Shown here: one piece after another, positions 1 to 5,120 of the stretch
How positions within the stretch are numbered: position 1 is the stretch's first letter
How the letters are laid out: each line of letters begins with the position of its first letter
Assembly (NCBI GenBank): GCA_027067035.1
Contig: JAMOMO010000491.1
Location: 1 to 5,120, forward strand
Length of the DNA stretch: 5,120 bases
Direction: 5' to 3'
From: Desulfobulbaceae bacterium
Lineage (GTDB): Bacteria; Desulfobacterota; Desulfobulbia; Desulfobulbales; Desulfocapsaceae
Translations under genes and position numbers: made by a program
Notes under the pieces: generated by a model
Database searches by the model: none
Told to the model about the DNA's origin: nothing
Seen by the model: only the letters and a program-made list of their open reading frames with translations

Positions 1-696
1 CTCACAGCACTCTGCAGCGCGGTCCCCGGACTCAAGGGGCCCGGTCAGCTCAAGACCATTCAGCAGGGGCAGCGGGAGGCAGACGGCAGCATGGCAGTCA
101 TTGCTCCTGGAACAGGGCTTGGCGAGGGCTTTCTCATCAGTTCCGGGACATGTTTTCACCCCCGCGGCTCAGAAGGAGGCCACTGCGATTTTGCCCCGCT
201 GAACCGGGAGCAGGAGCAGCTCCTGCACTTCCTGCAGAACAGATACAGCTCTGTGAGTTACGAGATGCTCTGTTCCGGCCTGGGTATTCCTCATATCTTT
301 GATTTTCTCTCAACAACGGATATCGCAAGGGATGCATCACGGCTCGATATCATTCGGCAGGCAACGGACCGGACACCACCCATCGTGGCCGGAGCAACCG
401 GAAAACCCGCCTGTCCACTCTGCGCCGGAACCCTCTCGCTCTTTATGGAAATCCTGGGAGCCGAAGCCGGCAACCTTGCCCTGAAGACCTATTCCACCGG
501 TGGACTGTTCATTGGAGGGGGAATTCTGCCCCGGATCGCGGCCCGGATCTCCTTTGACTCCTTTCTCAAATTTTTCAGACAAAAGGAAAAGATGATCTCA
601 CTCATGGAATCCATACCCGTCCATCTCATCCTGCAGCGGGATGCTGCTCTTCTGGGTACCATCCGCTATGGCCGGCATATCTTTGCAGAAAAATAG
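1..696 (+). CDS. glk: Glucokinase (Glk family), 5'-truncated by window edge
   Basis: Phosphorylates glucose to glucose-6-phosphate with ATP in the cytoplasm, the entry step of glycolysis. The frame is open from base 1, so the first in-frame ATG (base 91) is internal and not the start. 231 residues are visible; E. coli Glk has about 321, so roughly 90 N-terminal residues, including the first phosphate-binding loop and catalytic Asp, lie outside the window. Visible hallmarks, in order, are the glycine-rich GTGLGEG loop (residues 38-44 of the visible part), EGGHCDFAP, a CPLCAGTLSLF segment matching the CxxC-ALSLF stretch of E. coli Glk, GNLAL, GGLFIGGGILPR and IPVHLI...LLGT near the C-terminus. 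These match the bacterial glucokinase family in order and spacing, rather than ROK kinases. The TAG stop is 20 bases before the next gene, so co-transcription with the membrane protein is likely. No terminator is visible between them. Confidence 0.93.
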   Translation, partial: LTALCSAVPGLKGPGQLKTIQQGQREADGSMAVIAPGTGLGEGFLISSGTCFHPRGSEGGHCDFAPLNREQEQLLHFLQNRYSSVSYEMLCSGLGIPHIFDFLSTTDIARDASRLDIIRQATDRTPPIVAGATGKPACPLCAGTLSLFMEILGAEAGNLALKTYSTGGLFIGGGILPRIAARISFDSFLKFFRQKEKMISLMESIPVHLILQRDAALLGTIRYGRHIFAEK

Positions 697-700
697 TTAC

Positions 701-710
701 AGGGAACAGG
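701..710 (+). promoter_or_regulatory. Ribosome binding site of the TVP38-family gene
   Basis: Two purine-rich stretches, AGGGA (701-705) and AGG (708-710), lie 11 and 6 bases before the ATG at 717. Both match the anti-Shine-Dalgarno sequence only partly. The short gap after the glucokinase stop leaves little space for a separate promoter. Confidence 0.5.
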
Positions 711-716
711 TACCTC

Positions 717-1412
717 ATGTCAAAAAACGTGGTTAAAAAGATCATCATCGTAAGCACTGTGCTGCTGGCAGTCCTTGCCTTCAGGCTCCTCAACCTCGGT
801 CAGTACCTGAACCTTGGCTACATCAAAGAGTCACAGGCGGTCTTTGCAGCATTTTACAGTGAACACCGTGCCCTCACCATTGTCTCCTATATGCTCATCT
901 ACATCACGGCAACGGCCCTGTCGCTGCCGGGAGCCGCAATCCTCACCCTGGCCGGTGGAGCCATGTTCGGCCTGGTCAGCGGCAGCATCATTATCTCCTT
1001 TTCATCAAGCATCGGGGCAACCCTTGCCTGCGCAGTGTCACGCTATCTCCTGCGCGACTGGGTGCAGGAAAAATTCGGGGACAAACTGCAGAAGATCAAT
1101 AAAGGCATGGAGGAAGAGGGCGGTTTTTATCTCTTCACCCTGCGCCTGGTTCCGGTATTTCCCTTTTTCATCATCAATCTGGTCATGGGTCTCACCAGTA
1201 TCCGGCTGAAAACCTTTTACTGGGTATCACAGCTTGGAATGCTTCCGGCAACCATTGTCTATGTCAATGCGGGAAAAGAACTGGGAAAAATCGATTCACT
1301 CTCCGGTATTCTCTCCCCCGGCCTGCTCGTCTCTTTTGTACTCCTGGGAATCTTCCCCATTGCCGCCAAGAAAATCATCGGGAAAATGCGCCCGAGGAGG
1401 AGTGAAACATGA
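717..1412 (+). CDS. TVP38/TMEM64 family inner-membrane protein (SNARE-associated/DedA-like)
   Basis: A 231-residue polytopic membrane protein. A first hydrophobic helix spans about residues 8-25, followed by further hydrophobic segments at about 52-70, 72-108, 137-160, 168-185 and 200-217, with a basic C-terminus (KKIIGKMRPRR). Family hallmarks are the re-entrant-type segment SLPGAAILTLAGGAMFG (69-85), the glycine/serine-rich helix to about G100, the basic RYLLRD (109-114), and RLVPVFPFFIINLVMG (143-158), matching the RxxPxxPF...N..G core of this family. The length is typical. The DedA/TVP38/VTT superfamily is linked in other organisms to lipid scrambling or transport; the substrate here cannot be told. 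The ATG of the downstream flavoenzyme overlaps this gene's stop (ATGA), so the two are translationally coupled. In several bacteria the same two domains are fused, which implies a joint role. A redox-linked membrane process is inference only. Confidence 0.88.
   Translation: MSKNVVKKIIIVSTVLLAVLAFRLLNLGQYLNLGYIKESQAVFAAFYSEHRALTIVSYMLIYITATALSLPGAAILTLAGGAMFGLVSGSIIISFSSSIGATLACAVSRYLLRDWVQEKFGDKLQKINKGMEEEGGFYLFTLRLVPVFPFFIINLVMGLTSIRLKTFYWVSQLGMLPATIVYVNAGKELGKIDSLSGILSPGLLVSFVLLGIFPIAAKKIIGKMRPRRSET
1394..1400 (+). promoter_or_regulatory. Strong Shine-Dalgarno of the flavoenzyme, inside the upstream gene
   Basis: GAGGAGG lies 8 bases before the ATG at 1409 and is within the last codons of the TVP38-family gene. 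It fixes the start choice: the protein then begins five residues before the YDIAVIGGG flavin-binding strand. Together with the ATGA overlap it points to coupled but efficient translation. Confidence 0.8.
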
Positions 1413-2848
1413 CTGCATTCGACTATGACATCGCCGTTATCGGTGGTGGTGCAGCCGGACTCACGGTCTCCTCGGGAGCCGCTCAGCTCGGGGCAAAGAC
1501 ACTGCTCATTGAAAAAGAACCGAGCCTTGGCGGTGACTGCCTCCACTTCGGCTGTGTCCCCTCCAAGACCCTGATCCATTCGGCAAAGGTGTATCATGAC
1601 ATGCAGCAGGGCAGACGTTTCGGCCTCCCCGAGATTTCACCGCCTCCGGTTGATTTCGGTCTGGTTGCCCGGCGTATTCAGTCTGTCATTGATGTCATCC
1701 AGGTACACGACTCTGTGGAGCGCTTTAACGGGCTCGGTGTTGAAGTGGAGTTCGGCAGCCCCTGTTTTTGCGACGAGCACGTTGTGGACCTTAACGGCAG
1801 ACGTATCTCAGCAAAATCATGGGTCATCGCCACCGGTTCATCCCCTGCCGCCCCTCGTGTCGATGCTCTAAAAGACATACGCTACATCACCAGCAAAGAA
1901 ATCTTTTCCCTGGAAAAGCTTCCACAGTCCATGATTGTGCTCGGTGCCGGACCCATCGCCATTGAAATGGCCCAGGCCTTTTCCCGCCTTGGAACAGAGG
2001 TCAGCGTCATCCAGCGCTCCGCCCAGATTCTCAGCAAAGAGGATCAGGATATGGCCGACGAGGTGATGGCCGCGCTGGAGGAGGAAGGGGTCAGGTTCTT
2101 CCTCAATGCCACGGTAACTGCAGCATCGGAAGACAGTCACGGTAAACATATCAGCATCAGCCAGGGTGACAGGAGCGTCCGGCTCAGCGCAGAGACTCTG
2201 CTCCTGGCCCAGGGAAGACGCCCCAACGTGGAAGGTCTCGGTCTGGATACCATCGATCTTGACTATACGCCAAAGGGCATTGTGGTTGATAATCGTATGC
2301 GCAGCTCACAGAAACATATCTATGCGCCAGGTGATATCAACGGCAGTTTTCAGTTCACCCATGCCGCCGGCTATGAGGCGGGAATCGTGGTTTCCAATGC
2401 CATATTTCACCTGCCGCGAAAGGTAAATACCCGCTGGATGCCCTGGTGCACCTACACAGAACCCGAGCTCTCCTCCATCGGTATGAATGAAAAACAGGCC
2501 CGCCAGGCCGGGATTGACTACGATGTATGGACAGAGTCATTCCGGGAAAATGATCGGGCTCTTGCCGAAGGGGAAGAGCGTGGTACACTGAAACTTCTTC
2601 TCGATAAAAAAGAGCGCCCCATCGGCATACAGATCCTCGGTCCCCGGGCAGGTGATCTCATTGGAGAATGGATAGCAGTCCTGAACGGCGGCATGAAGCT
2701 CTCCTCCCTTGCCGGAACCATTCATCCCTATCCCACCCTCACAGAGATCAGCAAACGGGTGGCTGGTTCCTTTGTCTCACCAAAAATCTTTTCACCAGGC
2801 ATAAAAAAAGCGCTGAGATTTTTGTTCAAACTCCAGGGAAGCCGATAA
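1409..2848 (+). CDS. MerA-like pyridine nucleotide-disulfide oxidoreductase (FAD, class I), not a true mercuric reductase
   Basis: A 479-residue cytoplasmic flavoenzyme with the class I disulfide reductase layout. The FAD Rossmann motif is IGGGAAG (11-17), ending at E35. The redox-active disulfide is GGDCLHFGCVPSK, with C44 and C49. ATGS is at 141-144. The NAD(P)-binding motif is GAGPIAIE (179-186), followed by VIQRS (200-204). The second FAD motif is IYAPGD (304-309) with THAA (317-320). The dimerisation domain runs from about 343 to 460. GxGxxA at 179-184 and Q202-R203 in place of the acidic residue favour NADPH over NADH (inference from family rules). The C-terminal motif is HPYPTLTE (439-446). 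Tyr441 stands where lipoamide dehydrogenase and glutathione reductase carry the catalytic His, as in MerA. However, there is no N-terminal heavy-metal domain and no C-terminal vicinal Cys pair, so mercury reduction is unlikely. Extra cysteines are C119, C121 and C347. The substrate is unknown. The start is supported by a strong ribosome site and the ATGA overlap. Confidence 0.9.
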   Translation: MTAFDYDIAVIGGGAAGLTVSSGAAQLGAKTLLIEKEPSLGGDCLHFGCVPSKTLIHSAKVYHDMQQGRRFGLPEISPPPVDFGLVARRIQSVIDVIQVHDSVERFNGLGVEVEFGSPCFCDEHVVDLNGRRISAKSWVIATGSSPAAPRVDALKDIRYITSKEIFSLEKLPQSMIVLGAGPIAIEMAQAFSRLGTEVSVIQRSAQILSKEDQDMADEVMAALEEEGVRFFLNATVTAASEDSHGKHISISQGDRSVRLSAETLLLAQGRRPNVEGLGLDTIDLDYTPKGIVVDNRMRSSQKHIYAPGDINGSFQFTHAAGYEAGIVVSNAIFHLPRKVNTRWMPWCTYTEPELSSIGMNEKQARQAGIDYDVWTESFRENDRALAEGEERGTLKLLLDKKERPIGIQILGPRAGDLIGEWIAVLNGGMKLSSLAGTIHPYPTLTEISKRVAGSFVSPKIFSPGIKKALRFLFKLQGSR

Positions 2849-2932
2849 GTTAGACAGCTCACCACACCTGTGACAGTAAAAAAAACGGGCTGCAGCAGAG
2901 CGGTTCGAAGAGCAAAACAGAGAAAAATAGAG

Positions 2933-2938
2933 TATTAT
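2933..2938 (+). promoter_or_regulatory. Possible -10 element before the acyltransferase gene
   Basis: TATTAT matches the sigma-70 -10 consensus at five of six positions and lies in the only AT-rich part of the 163-base gap. I see no convincing -35 hexamer at 16-18 bases upstream, so this is a weak call. If used, transcription would begin near 2945 and the leader would carry the hairpin at 2959-2974. Confidence 0.25.
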
Positions 2939-2941
2939 TTT

Positions 2942-3004
2942 CCGGATAGACAAAAGCCATCCGGTACGCCGGATCTGTAGCATCCAACCAAGTGCATAGC
3001 CGGA
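2942..3004 (+). promoter_or_regulatory. Competing inverted repeats in the acyltransferase leader
   Basis: The segment ATCCGG (2959-2964) is perfectly complementary to three others: CCGGAT at 2942-2947 (11-base loop), CCGGAT at 2969-2974 (TACG tetraloop), and, over five bases, CCGGA at 3000-3004, which overlaps the GGAAAG ribosome site. The central 6-bp hairpin with a four-base loop is the strongest of the options. There is no T-run after it, so it is not an intrinsic terminator. It may be a leader structure affecting translation of the acyltransferase. The stems are short and chance is possible. Confidence 0.35.
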
Positions 3005-3007
3005 AAG
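3002..3007 (+). promoter_or_regulatory. Weak Shine-Dalgarno for the GTG start at 3012
   Basis: GGAAAG sits only 4 bases before GTG at 3012, a tight spacing. An in-frame TAG at 2997-2999 means the protein cannot start further upstream, so GTG is the first available start and the only one that keeps the N-terminal NNFDLLR motif in a normal position. Confidence 0.45.
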
Positions 3008-3011
3008 CCCT

Positions 3012-4061
3012 GTGGCAGATATTCCTCATACAAATAACTTCGACCTGCTTCGCCTGATTCTGGCCTTCAGCGTCTGCCTTGCCCACCTCGGAGAGGTGAG
3101 TGCCACGCCCGCCTTTCGTCCGCTGGAGCACTACTTCTACTCCGGTGTGGCTGTGGACTGTTTCTTTGTGGTCAGCGGCTTTCTTATTTTCAGGAGCTAT
3201 CAGCGCTCATCAGGTATCCTCTCCTACTTCAACAAACGGCTGCGGCGCATCTATCCTGCCTATGTAACTGTTGTCCTGCTGGCAGCCTTTCTGCTGCCGC
3301 TGCTGCTCAGTCCCGATTCGGATCTGATATTTTCTCCTGTCTGGTTCCGTTACCTCTTCTCCAACCTGGCCTTCCTCAACTTCCTGCAGCCGCACCTTCC
3401 CGGGGTCTTCAGCCAGAACCCTCTCCAGGTCATCAACGCCCCACTCTGGACCATCAAGATTGAGGTGATGTTCTACCTTTCGGTACCCCTTATTTTCTTT
3501 CTTATGAAAAACAGAAAAAAATGGCTGGTTCTGGCACTCCTCTACAGTGCATCCATTGCCTATTCCACATACTGCACTCATCTCTACCAGCAGAGCGGGC
3601 TCCCCATCTATCTCAAATTTGAGAAACAGCTGCCGGGTCAACTGGCCTTTTTTCTGAGCGGCGGGGCACTCTATCTCTACTTCTCCTTTTTAAAAAAACA
3701 TTACTGGATTCTGGCACTGCCCGCCTTTCTCTTTCTTGCCCTGAAGGGCTACACCATTGTACCTGCCCTCTACCCCCTGGCACTGGGTCTGGCTGTGATC
3801 TCCTTTGCACTCTGCTTTCCGTTTCTTGGAAACTGGGGAAAATTCGGTGACATCTCATACGGCGTCTATATCTATCACTTCCCCCTCATCCAGGTATTCA
3901 CTGCATTCGGCCTCTTCAGCGGCCACCCATGGACAACATTTCTTTTCCTGATCATCACCATTCTTCTTGTGTCAGGGGGATCTTATCACTTTATCGAACG
4001 TCCATTTCTCCGGAAAAGCTCCCATTACAGGCAAGCTGCCGAAAGTGACCCGTCTCCATGA
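3012..4061 (+). CDS. Acyltransferase family 3 membrane protein (OafA/OatA-like)
   Basis: A 349-residue, very hydrophobic protein with about ten predicted membrane helices, the usual size for a stand-alone Acyl_transf_3 protein. These enzymes sit in the inner membrane and move acyl groups, often acetyl, onto extracytoplasmic sugars such as O-antigen, exopolysaccharide or peptidoglycan. Visible signatures are NNFDLLRLILAFSVCLAH with R14 and the candidate catalytic H25, the SGVAVDCFFVVSGFLIF helix (44-60), NKRLRRIYPAY (74-84), LWTIKIEVMFYL (145-156, equivalent to the family's LWSLxVExxFYL), SYGVYIYHFPLI (282-293) and the terminal FIERPF (327-332). No extra SGNH esterase domain follows, unlike full OafA. 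The start is GTG with a weak ribosome site. The TGA stop overlaps the ATG of the next gene, a sugar kinase, so the two are likely coupled. The acceptor glycan is unknown. Confidence 0.9.
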   Translation: MADIPHTNNFDLLRLILAFSVCLAHLGEVSATPAFRPLEHYFYSGVAVDCFFVVSGFLIFRSYQRSSGILSYFNKRLRRIYPAYVTVVLLAAFLLPLLLSPDSDLIFSPVWFRYLFSNLAFLNFLQPHLPGVFSQNPLQVINAPLWTIKIEVMFYLSVPLIFFLMKNRKKWLVLALLYSASIAYSTYCTHLYQQSGLPIYLKFEKQLPGQLAFFLSGGALYLYFSFLKKHYWILALPAFLFLALKGYTIVPALYPLALGLAVISFALCFPFLGNWGKFGDISYGVYIYHFPLIQVFTAFGLFSGHPWTTFLFLIITILLVSGGSYHFIERPFLRKSSHYRQAAESDPSP

Positions 4062-5120
4062 AAATGAACCTTCCACCCGAAAAAATTGTCCGGCGCTTCT
4101 TTCCCGGCACGGAAGAGGTGAAAACAACCATACCGGGCCAGGGCAATATCAACGACACCTTCCTGCTCAGTCACAGGGGACGGCGGATTATCCTGCAGCG
4201 GATCAGCGCCTCGGTCTTTGTAAAACCGCAACTCCTCATCAGCAACCTTGAACAGCTCAGCCGACACCTGCGCTCACAAAAAGTATGCTGTGACAGGAGA
4301 TGGGAGGATGCTGTTCTTGTTCCGGCAACTGACGGCGCTACATCCATTGTTGACGACAACGGCAGGTTATGGCGGGCACTGTCTTATATTTCCGACAGCA
4401 TAAGCCTGTCCCGTGCAACAACTTTGAAACACGCGGAAGAGACCGGATGGGCCCTTGGCCGCTTCCACAGAAGGGTGACAGACCTTGCCATTGAGAAGAT
4501 GCACCCCCCCCTGCCGGGTTTTCACGTCCTCTCCTGTTACATAAAAGAATATCAGCAACTTGCAGAGAGGGCAGCTCTGGACAGCTCCAGTACGGTGCAG
4601 TGGTGCAGGTCAGTCATTGCCCAGGGGCAGGACACCGCACTCAGCCTGGAACGGGCCCGGGATGCCGGAGCCACAGCATTATCCGTTGTCCACGGTGATC
4701 CCAAAATCGGCAATGTGCTCTTTGACAGGACCAGCCGGCTTGCACTCAGCATCATTGATCTCGACACCGTCGGACCCGGTCTCCGGCTCCATGACATTGG
4801 CGACTGTTTGCGGTCGGTCTGCAACAGAGGCGGTGAGAGTGGAAGACCGGAACAGGCACGATTTGACCTTGATCGCTGTAAAGCTGCCCTGCAGGGCTAT
4901 TTCAGAGAGGCAGGACACCTTCTCAGCCCCGTTGAAAAAGGGCTTATCTATGATGGCGTAGCGGCCATCACCTTTGAACTCGGTCTCCGTTTTTTCAACG
5001 ACTACCTGCAGGGCGGCATCTATTTCAAGTGCAGTTCCCCGGAAGAGACCCTGCACAAGGCAGTGGTGCAGTTTGCGCTGTTCACAGACATCACTGCAAA
5101 AAAAGAGGCCATCAGGACAC
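4058..5120 (+). CDS. N-acetylhexosamine 1-kinase-like phosphotransferase (APH/choline kinase fold), 3'-truncated
   Basis: The frame is open from ATG 4058 to the right edge: 354 complete codons with no stop, so the C-terminus is outside. B. longum NahK has about 359 residues, so little is probably missing. The N-lobe carries GQGNINDTFLL (27-37), matching the glycine loop of the NahK-like group, then IILQRI (44-49). The catalytic loop is HGDPKIGNVLFD (212-223), with D214 as candidate base and N219 as a metal ligand. The metal-binding motif is IDLDTVGPG (233-241), followed by HDIGDCLRS (245-253) and the group-typical ELGLRFFNDYLQGGIYFK (307-324). The family phosphorylates small hydroxylated substrates; the NahK branch makes hexosamine-1-phosphate for sugar nucleotide synthesis. 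The exact substrate is inference. ATG 4058 overlaps the acyltransferase stop. A second ATG at 4064 is possible, and neither has a clear ribosome site. Eight C's (4504-4511) fall within the gene. Confidence 0.85.
   Translation, partial: MKMNLPPEKIVRRFFPGTEEVKTTIPGQGNINDTFLLSHRGRRIILQRISASVFVKPQLLISNLEQLSRHLRSQKVCCDRRWEDAVLVPATDGATSIVDDNGRLWRALSYISDSISLSRATTLKHAEETGWALGRFHRRVTDLAIEKMHPPLPGFHVLSCYIKEYQQLAERAALDSSSTVQWCRSVIAQGQDTALSLERARDAGATALSVVHGDPKIGNVLFDRTSRLALSIIDLDTVGPGLRLHDIGDCLRSVCNRGGESGRPEQARFDLDRCKAALQGYFREAGHLLSPVEKGLIYDGVAAITFELGLRFFNDYLQGGIYFKCSSPEETLHKAVVQFALFTDITAKKEAIRT

Noticed and set aside
91..696. ATG at 91 as the true start of the first gene
   Set aside because: The frame is open back to base 1, and the upstream residues (LCSAVPGLKGPG...) match the glucokinase region before the GTGLG loop, so the ATG is internal.
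1409..2848. Annotation as dihydrolipoamide dehydrogenase or mercuric reductase (merA)
   Set aside because: Tyr441 replaces the catalytic His of Lpd, and there are no genes for 2-oxoacid dehydrogenase subunits nearby. The C-terminal Cys pair and heavy-metal domain of MerA are missing, and no mer genes are present.
2852..2890. Possible terminator after the flavoenzyme gene (short TCAC/GTGA stem followed by a run of A)
   Set aside because: The stem is only 4 bp, and the run is A, not T, on the coding strand. Read on the other strand, no stable stem precedes the T-run.
3210..3641. 143-codon open frame on the minus strand within the acyltransferase gene
   Set aside because: It lies wholly antisense to a gene with clear family motifs, has no recognisable domain and no ribosome site; a shadow frame.
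3687..3698. T5-A7 run in the acyltransferase gene with an in-frame T TTA AAA heptamer, resembling a -1 frameshift site
   Set aside because: The zero frame continues normally through conserved C-terminal motifs (SYGVYIYHFPL, FIERPF). The -1 frame gives about 50 residues of no recognisable character before a stop, so a chance AT-rich FLKK codon run is more likely.
4679..5056. 125-codon open frame on the minus strand within the sugar kinase gene
   Set aside because: It is antisense to the catalytic and metal-binding motifs of the kinase and has no own family signature; a shadow frame.

Overview
The window holds five protein genes, all on the + strand and tightly packed. Two are cut by the window edges. 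Coding density, moderate GC, Shine-Dalgarno-type ribosome binding sites and two ATGA stop/start overlaps indicate a bacterium. The gene types (an E. coli-type glucokinase, a TVP38-family membrane protein paired with a MerA-like flavoenzyme, a glycan O-acyltransferase) suggest a Gram-negative. My best guess is an anaerobic Desulfobacterota-like lineage, but this is a low-confidence inference from gene content only.

Layout: (1) 1-696 is the C-terminal three quarters of a glucokinase, with the start outside the window. (2) 717-1412 is a TVP38/TMEM64 (SNARE-associated/DedA-like) integral membrane protein. (3) 1409-2848 is a class I pyridine nucleotide-disulfide oxidoreductase of the MerA-like type, overlapping the previous gene by 4 bases. 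(4) 2849-3011 is a 163-base intergenic gap. It contains three mutually competing complementary segments, the last of which overlaps the next ribosome binding site. (5) 3012-4061 is a family 3 membrane acyltransferase with a GTG start. (6) 4058-5120 is an aminoglycoside-phosphotransferase-fold sugar kinase resembling N-acetylhexosamine 1-kinase. It overlaps the acyltransferase by 4 bases and runs off the right edge.

Functionally there seem to be two blocks. The first is glk plus the membrane-protein/flavoenzyme pair. The pair is probably one functional unit, because the same two domains are known as a single fused polypeptide in other bacteria. The second is a coupled acyltransferase/sugar-kinase pair that fits sugar activation and decoration of a surface glycan. 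Glucokinase (Glc-6-P) and the anomeric-type kinase (sugar-1-P) both feed sugar phosphate pools, so a shared carbohydrate theme is plausible but not proven.

No RNA genes, mobile elements, CRISPR arrays or convincing intrinsic terminators were seen. The most interesting items are the unusual active site of the flavoenzyme (Tyr at the usual catalytic His position, no mercury-binding cysteines), its coupling to the TVP38 protein, and the possible leader structure before the acyltransferase.
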